NCBI RefSeq assembly: GCF_003026285.1
Contig: NZ_PYOD01000002.1
Span: 985,853-1,049,852, forward strand
DNA from: Photobacterium profundum
GTDB lineage: Bacteria; Pseudomonadota; Gammaproteobacteria; Enterobacterales; Vibrionaceae
Direction of reading: 5' to 3'
Length of the DNA: 64,000 nt
Part shown: positions 44,352 through 53,902 of the stretch, piece by piece
How the letters are laid out: every line of letters begins with the position of its first letter
Position numbering within the stretch: position 1 is the first letter of the stretch
Made by a program: the position numbers and the translations under genes
The notes under the pieces: generated by a model
What the model saw: only the letters and a program-made list of their open reading frames with translations
The model's database searches: none
Told to the model about the DNA's origin: nothing

Positions 44352-45336
44352 GGTGAATGCGTTGACCTCCTAACTGTTGAAGTAAAGGTGTAGCTGCTGA
44401 TAAGGAATGCAAGGGTATCGCTAAGGTTTGCGCCATGTCTTTAATGAAAAGTTGATGAGTTAGATATTGTTCACTCAGTTTCTCTTTAGTTTTTTTCGCC
44501 GAAAAGTCGAGCCACAATGATTGCTTATTATCTGTGACACTTTCATAACCTGTAAAACTAGTTTGTCCTTGCTCTAAAGGATCATGAATTTGCACGAATT
44601 GAATTCGATTATGATGGCGTAGTTGGCTTAAACGGCGTTTATCACTTAATGCTAACTGGTAAAAATCACTAATGATCACAATCTCACTGCCTTTCGGACA
44701 TAGGTGATGGAGATGTTTTAATGCACCTGAAAAAGGCACTGAATAGCTGTTCCCGCTAGTTTGTTGTTGCTGACTAGATTGTTCACTAGATGAAGAAGGT
44801 ATGTGTACTTTGTGTGCTTCAATTAAAGCATTAATAACCCGCAATGGTCCTTGTTGGCGTGCCGTCGGCTTACATTCTGTTAATCGCTTACCGTCATAGA
44901 TAATTGCGCCAATACGATCTTTTTCTCGTACCGCTAACCAGCTAAGTAAACTAGCAAAATGTGCCGCTTGTACTGATTTTAATAATAATTGTGAACCGAA
45001 CTTCATGCTGTCACTAATATCAATTAATAACATCACGGGTTGTTCGCGCTCTTCGGTAAATAGTTTGGTATGGGTTTTACCTGTCCGTGCGGTTACACGC
45101 CAATCAATGGCGCGAATATCATCACCCGCTTGATATGGACGAACTTCTGAAAAGTTCATCCCTCGTCCTTTTTGACGGCTTATGTGTTGACCGTTTAACT
45201 GAGACCAAACACTTTGCGCTGGTGGAAGCCAGCGCACAGCTTGGTTTTTGTATTGCAGTAATTCAGCCAGACACAAATTCACACCATCGCTATGCGAAGG
45301 GAGAGTTGGTGCTATCTGTGATTCTGTCATGCGCAA
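44344..45336 (-). CDS. DUF58-domain protein of the bat operon
   Basis: The product is a 330-aa cytoplasmic protein. The hallmark GRGMNFSEVRPYQAGDDIRAIDWRVTARTGKTHTKLFTEEREQPVMLLIDISDSM (about 57-112) includes the DUF58 motif R-x-Y-x2-GD-x2-R-x-IDW and leads into a VWA-like fold with DISDSMKFG. It overlaps the end of moxR by 10 bases and the DUF4381 gene by 8. DUF58 proteins nearly always accompany MoxR ATPases and may act as their substrate-side adaptors (family knowledge). Confidence 0.92.
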   Translation of the reverse strand: MRMTESQIAPTLPSHSDGVNLCLAELLQYKNQAVRWLPPAQSVWSQLNGQHISRQKGRGMNFSEVRPYQAGDDIRAIDWRVTARTGKTHTKLFTEEREQPVMLLIDISDSMKFGSQLLLKSVQAAHFASLLSWLAVREKDRIGAIIYDGKRLTECKPTARQQGPLRVINALIEAHKVHIPSSSSEQSSQQQQTSGNSYSVPFSGALKHLHHLCPKGSEIVIISDFYQLALSDKRRLSQLRHHNRIQFVQIHDPLEQGQTSFTGYESVTDNKQSLWLDFSAKKTKEKLSEQYLTHQLFIKDMAQTLAIPLHSLSAATPLLQQLGGQRIHHG

Positions 45337-46283
45337 GCAACCTGCTCGATCAAGTGGCTTACAATTGAATCAGCTGCAATGCCTTCTGCTTGTGCTTCAT
45401 AGCTCAATAACAATCGGTGACGAAGTACCGGATAAGCCATTTTTTGTACATCTTCTGGCGTGACAAAATCACGACCGTTCAACCATGCATGGGCGCGTGC
45501 ACAGCGGTCGAGAGCTAATGTTGCTCGTGGGCTAACTCCCATTTGTAACCAGTTGGCTAATTGGTCGCTGTAACGCTCTGGCTGGCGTGTTGCCATGGTT
45601 AAGCGAATAATATAACGCTCAACATCCTCTGCCATATGAATGCTTAATACTGCTTTACGTGCAGCAAAAATGGATTCTTGTGTAATGTGTACCGGATCTG
45701 CTTTCTCAATACCCAGTGCTTCACCGCGATTAAGGCGAAGAATTTCTAATTCGCTGGCTTCATCGGGGTAGTTCACATTCAACTGTAACAAGAAGCGATC
45801 CAGTTGCGCTTCAGGTAACGGATAGGTGCCTTCCTGTTCAATTGGGTTTTGTGTTGCCATCACTAAGAACAGCTCAGGTAATGGGTATGTTTTTCGTCCC
45901 GTAGTTATTTGTTTTTCAGCCATTGCTTCTAACATCGCGGCTTGTACTTTCGCAGGCGCGCGGTTGATTTCATCGGCTAGTAATAATGAATTGAAAATAG
46001 GACCCGGCTGAAAGGTAAATTCAGCGGTCTCTGGACGAAATATATCAGTTCCCGTTAAGTCTGCTGGTAATAGATCAGGGGTGAACTGTACACGGTGAAA
46101 ACTACCTTCAATACAGTCAGATAAGATTTTTACAGCGCGTGTTTTCGCTAAACCAGGAGGTCCTTCTACCAAGATATGCCCATCTGCTAATAAGGCAATC
46201 AGTAACTGTTTTACAAGATCGGGCTGACCAATGACCTGAGTTTCGAGATAAGTTTTAAGGCGTTGAAATGTAGAGGCTAACAT
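45327..46283 (-). CDS. MoxR-family AAA+ ATPase
   Basis: The product has 318 aa from the ATG at 46283 (MLASTFQRLKTYLETQVIGQPDLV); AAGGAC lies upstream, and the longer frame adds a Cys/Phe-rich leader with no family match. Walker A is GPPGLAKT (about 39-46), Walker B with sensor is LLLADEINRAPAKVQAAMLEAM, sensor 1 is VMATQNPIEQEGTYPLPEAQLDRF with the arginine finger region, and the lid has SPRATLALDRCARAHAWLNGRDFVTPEDV. It is a chaperone-like ATPase leading the bat operon and thought to remodel or activate the VWA proteins. Confidence 0.95.
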   Translation of the reverse strand: MLASTFQRLKTYLETQVIGQPDLVKQLLIALLADGHILVEGPPGLAKTRAVKILSDCIEGSFHRVQFTPDLLPADLTGTDIFRPETAEFTFQPGPIFNSLLLADEINRAPAKVQAAMLEAMAEKQITTGRKTYPLPELFLVMATQNPIEQEGTYPLPEAQLDRFLLQLNVNYPDEASELEILRLNRGEALGIEKADPVHITQESIFAARKAVLSIHMAEDVERYIIRLTMATRQPERYSDQLANWLQMGVSPRATLALDRCARAHAWLNGRDFVTPEDVQKMAYPVLRHRLLLSYEAQAEGIAADSIVSHLIEQVACA

Positions 46284-46697
46284 CGAAATATATGTCCTTG
46301 AAATACAAACAGTCAAACAGAAATGATGAAATTTAAGACTTAAAAATGACAATAAAGTTCATGAATTTTATCGTTTAAGTCTTTGAATCGTCATACGTGT
46401 TCTTATTAGAGGGTAGTGTGAAAGCAAAGGAATTAACATTAATTATTTTTTATTCATAGGCTTATAGATAATCAATGAACAGGCGCGATTAAGGTGATAA
46501 AAGATGACTATTTACTTTTCTGGTGCAGAAAAAGTCATTCCAAGACGGTATAAAAGTACCAAGATGGTGCGTAGAGCTTGGTACGTTGCACTACTGTGGA
46601 ATTACTTGAGGGTATAAATTAAATTTCACTGAAATTGTTTTCTATCTAATTGATTGATTATATTAGTTTTTAATATTTTCTGATTGTATTGTTAATT
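46284..46697. promoter_or_regulatory. Divergent control region between moxR and urtA
   Basis: No gene is visible. TGGTGC occurs at 46520-46525 and 46565-46570, and TTGCAC at 46587-46592, resembling half-sites of the NtrC consensus (TGCACC / GGTGCA). A perfect inverted repeat GTACCAAG (46556-46563) / CTTGGTAC (46577-46584) encloses one of them. Enhancer binding upstream of the sigma-54 promoter is inferred. Confidence 0.45.
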
Positions 46698-46714
46698 TTG
46701 GCGTGATGCTTGCT
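46698..46714 (+). promoter_or_regulatory. Sigma-54 (RpoN) promoter of the urea module
   Basis: TTGGCGTGATGCTTGCT has the GG (46700-46701) and GC (46712-46713) elements exactly ten bases apart, and fits the consensus YTGGCACGRNNNTTGCW with one or two changes. It lies about 36 bases before the urtA start, with transcription expected near 46725. Confidence 0.8.
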
Positions 46715-46749
46715 CTATGTGAATGGTTATTCACAAGGAGTCCATTTAT

Positions 46750-48045
46750 ATGTCTGTAAATGTAAAAGCACTAAAATTAGCTGTACTGGCTACATCATTA
46801 GGTATTTCTTTCAGTTCTGTAGCGCTTGCAGCAGAAGATACGATTAAAGTAGGTGTATTGCATTCGTTGTCTGGCACCATGGCAATCAGTGAAACTACGC
46901 TAAAAGACACCATATTAATGATGGTGGATGAACAGAATAAAAAAGGAGGGGTACTGGGGAGGCAGTTAGAAGCCGTCGTTGTTGATCCAGCGTCGAACTG
47001 GCCACTGTTTGCAGAGAAAGCAAGAGAGCTGATCGAGAAAGAGAAAGTTGACGTGGTGTTTGGCGGATGGACATCTGTTTCGCGTAAATCCATGCTGCCA
47101 GTATTTGAAGAGCTAGATAGTCTCTTGTTTTACCCTGTGCAATATGAAGGTGAAGAATCATCGAAAAATGTATTCTACACGGGGGCCGCGCCCAATCAGC
47201 AGGCTATTCCGGCTGTTGATTACCTGATGAATGAAATGGACGTAAAGCGCTGGGTGTTAGCCGGCACTGATTATGTCTACCCGCGTACGACCAATAAAAT
47301 TCTTGCTGCATATCTCAAATCGAAAGGTGTTGCTGACAGCGATATCATGATCAATTACACCCCTTTTGGCCATTCTGACTGGCAATCAATCGTTTCTGAT
47401 ATTAAAAAGTTTGGTGCTGCAGGCAAGAAAACAGCCGTCGTTTCGACTATTAATGGTGATGCCAACGTTCCTTTTTATAAAGAGCTCGGTGCACAGGGTG
47501 TTTCAGCAGAAGATATTCCAGTCGTTGCCTTCTCGGTGGGTGAAGAAGAATTATCAGGAATGGATACCTCGTCACTGGTGGGCCACCTTGCGGCTTGGAA
47601 CTATTTCATGAGCGTTGAAACAGACGAGAATGAAGCGTTTATTGAAAAGTGGCAGCAATATACCAAAGACACGAAACGAGTGTCGAATGATCCAATGGAA
47701 GCCAGCTACCTAGGCTTTAACATGTGGATTAAAGCGGTCGAGAAAGCGGGCACGACAGATTCAGATTCGGTACAAGATGCAATTATTGGCGTGACAGTAC
47801 CTAACCTTACAGGCGGCTACGCCACCATGATGCCTAACCACCACATCACAAAGCCAGTATTACTGGGTGAGATTCAAGATGATGGTCAGTTTGAAGTCGT
47901 TTGGGAAACAACGGGTGTGGTTGCAGGAGATGCTTGGTCAAATTATTTGCCAGGCTCTAAAGATTTGTATGCAAGTTGGTTGAAGCCTATTTCATGTGGC
48001 AGTTTTAATGTTGTGACTGGAAAGTGCGCAGGTGCAAGCCAATAA
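46750..48045 (+). CDS. urtA: Urea ABC transporter substrate-binding protein
   Basis: This is the periplasmic urea receptor, 431 aa from the ATG at 46750, with AAGGAG ten bases upstream. The signal peptide is MSVNVKALKLAVLATSLGISFSSVALA. UrtA-specific blocks are IKVGVLHSLSGTMAISETTLKDTILM, VVVDPASNWPLFAEKARELI, VFGGWTSVSRKSMLPVFEELDSLLFYPVQYEGEE, TGAAPNQQAIPAVDYL and GTDYVYPRTTNKIL. The C-terminus has MMPNHHITKPVLLGEIQDDGQFEVVW. It heads urtABCDE directly upstream of the urease genes, which confirms urea as substrate. Confidence 0.95.
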   Translation: MSVNVKALKLAVLATSLGISFSSVALAAEDTIKVGVLHSLSGTMAISETTLKDTILMMVDEQNKKGGVLGRQLEAVVVDPASNWPLFAEKARELIEKEKVDVVFGGWTSVSRKSMLPVFEELDSLLFYPVQYEGEESSKNVFYTGAAPNQQAIPAVDYLMNEMDVKRWVLAGTDYVYPRTTNKILAAYLKSKGVADSDIMINYTPFGHSDWQSIVSDIKKFGAAGKKTAVVSTINGDANVPFYKELGAQGVSAEDIPVVAFSVGEEELSGMDTSSLVGHLAAWNYFMSVETDENEAFIEKWQQYTKDTKRVSNDPMEASYLGFNMWIKAVEKAGTTDSDSVQDAIIGVTVPNLTGGYATMMPNHHITKPVLLGEIQDDGQFEVVWETTGVVAGDAWSNYLPGSKDLYASWLKPISCGSFNVVTGKCAGASQ

Positions 48046-48058
48046 CGGTATAGATTAA

Positions 48059-48161
48059 AGGTTTGTTTATAGAAACCTACCCCGTTTAAAAGTCAGATAC
48101 TACCTGACTATCCCCACTTTATTGTCACTTATTGGTTTGGATTATTGATGATGAAGTGGGG
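48059..48161 (+). terminator. Three successive stem-loops in the urtA-urtB gap
   Basis: AGGTTT/AAACCT (48059-48078), AGTCAG/CTGACT (48091-48109) and CCCCACTT/AAGTGGGG (48112-48161, 34-base loop) follow one another. None has a strong T-run, so partial attenuation or protection of urtA mRNA is more likely than full termination. Confidence 0.55.
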
Positions 48162-48190
48162 GTTCTATTATCTTCATGGAAGAATACCTT

Positions 48191-49822
48191 ATGTACAAAT
48201 CTTGGTGTGTTCTCTTACGAATACAGGCTTTGTTTATTGCGAGTTTATTTGCGTTTATCTCATTATCTTCGTGGGCTGCTCAGCCTATTAATTCCTTTTC
48301 TGATGTTGAGTCACTATTATCGCAACGCAATTTTAATGAGAAAGCACGGGCAGTTAATTGGCTAGCTGAAACGAAATATCCAGATACAAAGCAAATATTA
48401 AACTATCTATTAGCTGGAGATATTTATTACCACAAGAAACAAAAGCAGCTGTATCTGATCGCCGATTATGCGGATCAACAGCCTGCCATATTGTTATCTG
48501 ATAACAAGAAGGAAATTATCATTAATAAAAAGCGTGACTATAAAAAAGTGGCGCTGAATAACCAATTACGATCGGCTATTCGACATGGTATTGCTCAACT
48601 TGATATCACGTCTGATGATTCTCAAGTTCGGAATCAAGCCATTAAAAGTATGCTGGGTAATACCGATACTAACATTCAAACATTGTTGACTGATGCTTAT
48701 AGCGTAGAAAGTGATGAATCCAATAAATCTAAGCTAGCACTGGCAATTGCTATTGGTACATTAAATAGTGGCAATAAAGCAGAAAAGCTAGCCGCAATAG
48801 ATATGATTGGCGATTCAATTGAACCCGCAGCTTTTCGTGCATTAAGCAATGCAGTCTCTGTAACTGAAGATGCTGACATTATACGGGTAGCAGAACGCGG
48901 TATTGGTAGTTATCAGCAAAGTCAGCGTGTGTATTCCACGGTTGAAACCCTGTATTTTGGTTTAAGTCTAGGCTCGGTGCTTGTACTTGCGGGTATTGGT
49001 TTAGCCATCACTTTCGGCGTGATGGGCGTAATCAATATGGCGCATGGTGAATTGATCATGTTGGGTGCGTACACCACGTATGTTATGCAGCAGTTAATGC
49101 CGAATCATATTGGTCTTTCATTAATTTTATCAATTCCTGCTGCGTTTTTTGTTGCTGGCTTAGTCGGTGTTGCTATTGAGCGAGGTGTCATCCGTTTTTT
49201 ATATGGTCGCCCGCTTGAAACGTTATTAGCGACATTTGGTATCAGCCTTATTTTACAACAAGCAGTACGTAGTGTTTTTTCGCCATTAAATCGTTCTGTC
49301 GCCACACCTGACTGGATGAGCGGTATGCTGGAAATTAATCCAATGTTATCGCTGACTTATAACCGCCTTTATATCATCTTCTTTTGTTTCTTCGTGTTTG
49401 CAGCACTGGTGTTTGTATTAAAGAAAACCCCACTTGGCTTACAGGTGCGTGCCGTTTCGCAAAACCGATCAATGGCTCGCTCCATGGGAGTTCGCTCAGA
49501 GTGGGTTGATGCCATGACATTTGGTTTGGGATCTGGCGTTGCCGGCGTTGCTGGTGTAGCGCTTTCTCAGTTGACCAATGTAGGACCCAATATGGGGCAA
49601 AGCTACATCATTGATTCGTTTATGGTCGTGGTATTTGGCGGTGTGGGTAATTTATGGGGCACATTGGTTGCAGGTTTAAGTTTAGGGTTGTTTAACAAGA
49701 TCCTTGAACCTTGGGCTGGCGCAGTCTTAGCCAAAATACTGGTATTGGTATTTATTATTTTGTTTATTCAAAAGCGTCCGCGTGGATTATTCCCACAACG
49801 TGGTCGGGCAGTAGAGGGCTAA
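48191..49822 (+). CDS. urtB: Urea ABC transporter permease UrtB
   Basis: The product has 543 aa from the ATG at 48191; GGAAGA lies before it, and the ATG at 48176 lacks a ribosome site. A signal peptide (LFIASLFAFISLSSWAAQ) and a periplasmic helical domain of about 220 residues precede a LivH-like permease with about eight helices, a layout normal for UrtB in proteobacteria. Permease marks are ITFGVMGVINMAHGELIMLGAYTTY and the loop AVSQNRSMARSMGVRSEWVDAMTFGLGSGVAGVAGVAL. It follows urtA after three stem-loops and is four bases before urtC. Confidence 0.94.
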   Translation: MYKSWCVLLRIQALFIASLFAFISLSSWAAQPINSFSDVESLLSQRNFNEKARAVNWLAETKYPDTKQILNYLLAGDIYYHKKQKQLYLIADYADQQPAILLSDNKKEIIINKKRDYKKVALNNQLRSAIRHGIAQLDITSDDSQVRNQAIKSMLGNTDTNIQTLLTDAYSVESDESNKSKLALAIAIGTLNSGNKAEKLAAIDMIGDSIEPAAFRALSNAVSVTEDADIIRVAERGIGSYQQSQRVYSTVETLYFGLSLGSVLVLAGIGLAITFGVMGVINMAHGELIMLGAYTTYVMQQLMPNHIGLSLILSIPAAFFVAGLVGVAIERGVIRFLYGRPLETLLATFGISLILQQAVRSVFSPLNRSVATPDWMSGMLEINPMLSLTYNRLYIIFFCFFVFAALVFVLKKTPLGLQVRAVSQNRSMARSMGVRSEWVDAMTFGLGSGVAGVAGVALSQLTNVGPNMGQSYIIDSFMVVVFGGVGNLWGTLVAGLSLGLFNKILEPWAGAVLAKILVLVFIILFIQKRPRGLFPQRGRAVEG

Positions 49823-49825
49823 CAG

Positions 49826-50974
49826 ATGCAGACTTTGAACAATAATGCACAGGCAAAAGGCAGTACATTTAAAAATACGCTGAATGCCGTATTTAATCGC
49901 AGCGGATTATATGAAGATCGCGGTGGGCTGCTTTTATTATCGCTGTTGTTAATCTTGGGCTTTGCTATTCCAGCGCTGAATCTACTCTTACCCCAAGGAC
50001 ATTTCTTCCATATTGAAACCTATACCATTTCATTATTGGGTAAATATTTAACGTATGCCTTATTAGCCATGGCGGTTGATCTTGTTTGGGGTTACCTCGG
50101 TATTCTTAGTCTTGGGCATGGGGCTTTCTTTGCTTTAGGTGGTTATGCCATGGGCATGTACTTAATGCGACAGATTGGTGATCGCGGTGTGTATGGAAAT
50201 GCTGAATTGCCAGATTTTATGGTGTTCTTAAATCTTCAGGAGTTACCGTGGTTTTGGCAGGGCTTCGACATGTTTTGGTTTGCCTGCTTGATGGTGGTAT
50301 TAGTGCCGGGTCTATTGGCGTGGTGCTTTGGTTATTTGGCGTTCCGTTCTCGTGTATCTGGCGTGTATTTATCGATCATGACCCAAGCGTTGACGTTTGC
50401 CTTAATGCTCGCATTCTTTCGTAATGAAATGGGGTTTGGTGGAAACAATGGCTTAACCGACTTTAAAGATATTCTTGGTTATAGTTTGCAGGCTGACAGT
50501 ACTAAGATTACCTTGTTTGTCGCTTCCGTGATTGCCCTAATTTTGGGCTACCTTGTTTGTCGTATCGTGATATCTAGTCGATTAGGGCGTGTCGCGATCG
50601 CAGTGCGAGATGCAGAATCTCGCGTGAGATTCATGGGTTATAACGTTGATAATATTAAAGTGTGTATTTTTATTCTATCTGCGGTATTAGCTGGTATTGC
50701 TGGGGCGTTATATGTACCGCAAGTGGGCATTATTAACCCCGGTGAATTTGCCCCTCTGAATTCGATTGAAATTGTGGTGTGGGTTGCCTTAGGCGGTCGT
50801 GCAACATTGTTTGGTGCAATCATTGGTGCGGTTACGATCAATTATGCTAAAAGCTGGTTTACCATCGAATTTCCTGAAGTGTGGCTATTTGCGCTAGGTA
50901 GCATGTTTGTATTAGCAACGCTTTTCCTACCTAAAGGTATTACAGGGCTGTTTTCACGTAAGGAGGCAGCGTAA
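49826..50974 (+). CDS. urtC: Urea ABC transporter permease UrtC
   Basis: This is the second inner-membrane permease of the urea importer, 382 aa, LivM-like. The helices include LTYALLAMAVDLVWGYLGILSLGHGAFFALGGYAMGMYLM and the EAA-type loop GRVAIAVRDAESRVRFMGYNVDNIKVCIFILSAVLAGIAGALY, and end with VALGGRATLFGAIIGAVTINYAKSWFTIEFPEVWLFALGSMF. It overlaps urtD by one base, so translation is coupled. The N-terminal 25 residues are cytoplasmic. Confidence 0.95.
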   Translation: MQTLNNNAQAKGSTFKNTLNAVFNRSGLYEDRGGLLLLSLLLILGFAIPALNLLLPQGHFFHIETYTISLLGKYLTYALLAMAVDLVWGYLGILSLGHGAFFALGGYAMGMYLMRQIGDRGVYGNAELPDFMVFLNLQELPWFWQGFDMFWFACLMVVLVPGLLAWCFGYLAFRSRVSGVYLSIMTQALTFALMLAFFRNEMGFGGNNGLTDFKDILGYSLQADSTKITLFVASVIALILGYLVCRIVISSRLGRVAIAVRDAESRVRFMGYNVDNIKVCIFILSAVLAGIAGALYVPQVGIINPGEFAPLNSIEIVVWVALGGRATLFGAIIGAVTINYAKSWFTIEFPEVWLFALGSMFVLATLFLPKGITGLFSRKEAA

Positions 50975-51882
50975 TGACGACGATTCATCAACGCGTTGTT
51001 GAGGCTGAACGACTCAATAAAAAAGAACACGGATTAAGTGCACTACTCCCTTCTCAATTTCGTCAACCGCTTGGCAACTTTACCCGTCGAGATCAAGTGT
51101 TTGATTTTCTAAAACCGCAACAGCATCCATTGCTTGATACGCGCCATAACATCTTGTTGTATCTAGAGGGGGTTTCTGTGTCGTTTGATGGCTTTAAAGC
51201 AATTAACGATCTGAATTTATATATTAAGGAAGGGGAATTACGCTGCATTATTGGTCCTAATGGTGCAGGTAAAACGACCATGATGGATATCATTACCGGT
51301 AAAACGCAACCTGATGCTGGTGAAGTATGGCTTGGTTCTAATATCAATTTACTGAAGTTAGATGAAGCTGAAATCGCCAATGCAGGTATAGGACGTAAAT
51401 TTCAAAAACCGACTGTTTTCGAATGTTTATCGGTTTGGAATAACCTTGAGTTAGCCATGGCAGGAGAGCGCCAAGTTTGGTCTGTGTTTAAGGCGAAATT
51501 AAGTGGCGATCAAAGTGATGAAATTCAACGCGTATTAACGTTAATTGGTTTGCATGATCAAGCTGCGCTTCAGGCTGGCAGTTTATCGCATGGTCAAAAG
51601 CAGTGGTTAGAAATCGGCATGTTACTCATGCAAAAACCTAAACTCTTACTGGTGGATGAACCTGTTGCCGGTATGACCCATCAAGAAATGGATAGAACTG
51701 CTGAGTTACTCACTTCTTTAGCGGGCGATCATTCAGTCGTCGTTGTCGAGCATGATATGGATTTTGTTCGTTCAATTGCCAGTACGGTATCAGTTTTGCA
51801 TCAAGGCCATGTACTGGCAGAAGGAACGATGACCGACATTCAGAATAATACCCGCGTGAAAGAAGTCTATCTAGGAGAGTAA
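50974..51882 (+). CDS. urtD: Urea ABC transporter ATPase UrtD
   Basis: The product is a 302-aa LivG-like ATPase with an N-terminal extension of about 60 residues ahead of the ABC domain (LLYLEGVSVSFDGFKAINDLNLYI). Walker A is GPNGAGKTTMMD, the Q-loop region is IGRKFQKPTVFECLSVWNNLELAM, the signature is SLSHGQKQWLEIGMLLM, Walker B is LLLVDEPVAGMTHQE, and the His switch is VVVEHDMDFV. It ends three bases before urtE, and the two ATPases form a heterodimer on UrtBC. Confidence 0.95.
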   Translation: MTTIHQRVVEAERLNKKEHGLSALLPSQFRQPLGNFTRRDQVFDFLKPQQHPLLDTRHNILLYLEGVSVSFDGFKAINDLNLYIKEGELRCIIGPNGAGKTTMMDIITGKTQPDAGEVWLGSNINLLKLDEAEIANAGIGRKFQKPTVFECLSVWNNLELAMAGERQVWSVFKAKLSGDQSDEIQRVLTLIGLHDQAALQAGSLSHGQKQWLEIGMLLMQKPKLLLVDEPVAGMTHQEMDRTAELLTSLAGDHSVVVVEHDMDFVRSIASTVSVLHQGHVLAEGTMTDIQNNTRVKEVYLGE

Positions 51883-51884
51883 GG

Positions 51885-52580
51885 ATGTTAGTGATTAAAG
51901 GATTAAATCAGTTTTATGGTGAAAGCCATACCTTATGGGATTTGAACCTGACGATACCGGAAGGGAAGTGCACGGTATTGATGGGACGAAATGGCGTAGG
52001 TAAAACGACTTTATTGCAATGTATTATGGGGTTATTGCCGACTAGAACGGGTGAAATCGTACTTAAAGGGAAAGATATCGCGCCGTTAAATGCAGAAAGT
52101 CGTCCTCGACATGGTGTGGGATATGTGCCGCAAGGCCGACAGATTTTCCCCTTATTAACCGTTGAAGAGAACTTGCAGATAGGTTTGCCTATTCGAGCTA
52201 AAGGCGATCGAAAAATTCCAGATTTTATTTATGAGTTGTTCCCCGTCTTAAAAGAAATGCTCCATCGCCGAGGAGGTGATTTATCGGGTGGGCAACAGCA
52301 ACAGCTCGCCATTGGACGTGCATTAGTTGTTAATCCAAGCCTATTAATCCTTGATGAACCCACCGAGGGTATACAGCCGAATATCGTGCAAGAAATTGGT
52401 GACATTATTCGAAAACTCAATCAGGAATTGGGCTTAACAGTACTATTAGTTGAACAGAAACTGCCATTTGCACGAAAAGTGGGGGATAACTTTTGTTTAT
52501 TAGATAGAGGGCGAACCGTCGCTAATGGTGAGATGGCGTTGCTATCAGATGCACTGATTCAGGAGTACCTGACAGTATGA
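51885..52580 (+). CDS. urtE: Urea ABC transporter ATPase UrtE
   Basis: The product is a 231-aa LivF-like ATPase. It has LNQFYGESHTLWDLNL, Walker A GRNGVGKTTLLQ, GVGYVPQGRQIFPLLTVEENLQIGL, signature DLSGGQQQQLAIGRALV, Walker B LLILDEPTEGIQPNIV, and VLLVEQKLPFARKVGD, typical of UrtE. ATGA overlaps the start of ureD (4 bases), directly linking the importer to the urease genes in one transcript. Confidence 0.95.
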   Translation: MLVIKGLNQFYGESHTLWDLNLTIPEGKCTVLMGRNGVGKTTLLQCIMGLLPTRTGEIVLKGKDIAPLNAESRPRHGVGYVPQGRQIFPLLTVEENLQIGLPIRAKGDRKIPDFIYELFPVLKEMLHRRGGDLSGGQQQQLAIGRALVVNPSLLILDEPTEGIQPNIVQEIGDIIRKLNQELGLTVLLVEQKLPFARKVGDNFCLLDRGRTVANGEMALLSDALIQEYLTV

Positions 52581-53506
52581 CAACAATTTCGGCAATCAAG
52601 GAAAAGCCACTGTCTGAAACATTAGAAGCTGAAGATGGTTGGCAAGCAAAACTTTCTATTGGTTATACCCATCGTGGCGATAAAACGGTGTTAAAGCATA
52701 AAAAACAGCTGGGACCTTTAGCTGTTCAACGGCCTTTATATCCCGAAGGCGATATTTGCCATACCTATTTACTTCACCCTCCTGGCGGTGTGGTTGGTGG
52801 CGATAAATTATTTATCTCGACGATTGCTCATCAAGATGCCAAAACATTAATTACGACACCAGGGGCGACTAAATTTTATCGTTCGGCTGGTCCTTATGCG
52901 TATCAAAAACAGCAACTGACCGTTGAATCTGGTGCTGTTTTAGAATGGCTGCCACAAGAAAATATTTATTTCCCTGAAGCAAATGTACGTTTAGATACAG
53001 AGATCACCGTTCAACTGGGGGGCCGATTTATTGGCTGGGAAATGCACTGTTTTGGGCGCCCTGCACTAAATGAGGGCTTCAATAAGGGGAGTATTGTTGG
53101 TTGTACCCAATTAAAAATAGGTGATGAACTGGTTTTAGCGGAACAACTGAATGTGCAAGGAGGGGATCATCACCAGAGTTGTGCAGGTCTACGGGACTAT
53201 TCGATGCTTGGTACCATGATGGTAACAACTTCTGATGATGATTTGCTTAAAGTGGTACAGAGCTTGCTATATGACTATCAGGTATACGCTGATGATAAAG
53301 ATGCCGACAGGGCAAGCATTAATGCGGGCGTTGATTTTGATTCAGCACTGCTGGCTGGTGTGACATTAACTGATGGTGTAATGATGATAAGAGTAATGAG
53401 CCATGGTACAGAACCGATGTTGGCGCTTTTCACTCAGATATGGCAATCGGTTCGATTGAATTGGTTTGGTTACACCCCCTTTGCACCACGGATTTGGGCG
53501 ACTTAA
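52577..53506 (+). CDS. ureD: Urease accessory protein UreD
   Basis: This is a maturation chaperone of 309 aa that binds apo-urease and recruits UreF and UreG for nickel delivery. Family blocks are GWQAKLSIGYTHRGDKTVLKHKKQLGPLAVQRPLYPEGDICHTYLLHPPGGVVGGDKL near the N-terminus, TTPGATKFYRSAGPYAYQKQQLTVESGAVLEWLPQENIYFPEA, and RFIGWEMHCFGRPA. Its start is coupled to urtE. A gap of 85 bases to ureA holds no gene. Confidence 0.96.
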   Translation: MTTISAIKEKPLSETLEAEDGWQAKLSIGYTHRGDKTVLKHKKQLGPLAVQRPLYPEGDICHTYLLHPPGGVVGGDKLFISTIAHQDAKTLITTPGATKFYRSAGPYAYQKQQLTVESGAVLEWLPQENIYFPEANVRLDTEITVQLGGRFIGWEMHCFGRPALNEGFNKGSIVGCTQLKIGDELVLAEQLNVQGGDHHQSCAGLRDYSMLGTMMVTTSDDDLLKVVQSLLYDYQVYADDKDADRASINAGVDFDSALLAGVTLTDGVMMIRVMSHGTEPMLALFTQIWQSVRLNWFGYTPFAPRIWAT

Positions 53507-53591
53507 TCGAAGTGTAAGGAAGCGGTTAGTAATGACACTCAGCTTTGGCATCACAAAAGAAAATACGTCATAGAAACGGTTGGAGCTTTAA

Positions 53592-53894
53592 ATGGAATTA
53601 ACGCCGAGAGAAAAGGATAAATTGCTGTTATTTACTGCTGGTTTGGTAGCAGAAAGACGTTTAGCTAGAGGTCTAAAATTAAACTACCCAGAAGCTATTG
53701 CATTAATTAGTGCTGCCATTATGGAAGGTGCTAGAGACGGTAAAACAGTTGCAGAATTAATGAATTTTGGACGTACGATCTTGACTCAAGAAGATGTGAT
53801 GGACGGAATTCCATCCATGATCCATGACGTGCAAGTTGAAGCTACATTCCCAGATGGAACCAAATTGGTGACTGTTCACGAACCAATAGTATGA
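53592..53894 (+). CDS. ureA: Urease gamma subunit
   Basis: This 100-aa structural subunit of urease has the full-length bacterial gamma form. It begins [54 protein letters not shown] and ends [24 protein letters not shown], both invariant family segments. It assembles with UreB and UreC into a trimer of heterotrimers in the cytoplasm. It lies eight bases before ureB. Confidence 0.98.
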   Translation: MELTPREKDKLLLFTAGLVAERRLARGLKLNYPEAIALISAAIMEGARDGKTVAELMNFGRTILTQEDVMDGIPSMIHDVQVEATFPDGTKLVTVHEPIV

Positions 53895-53902
53895 GGTAGG
53901 GA

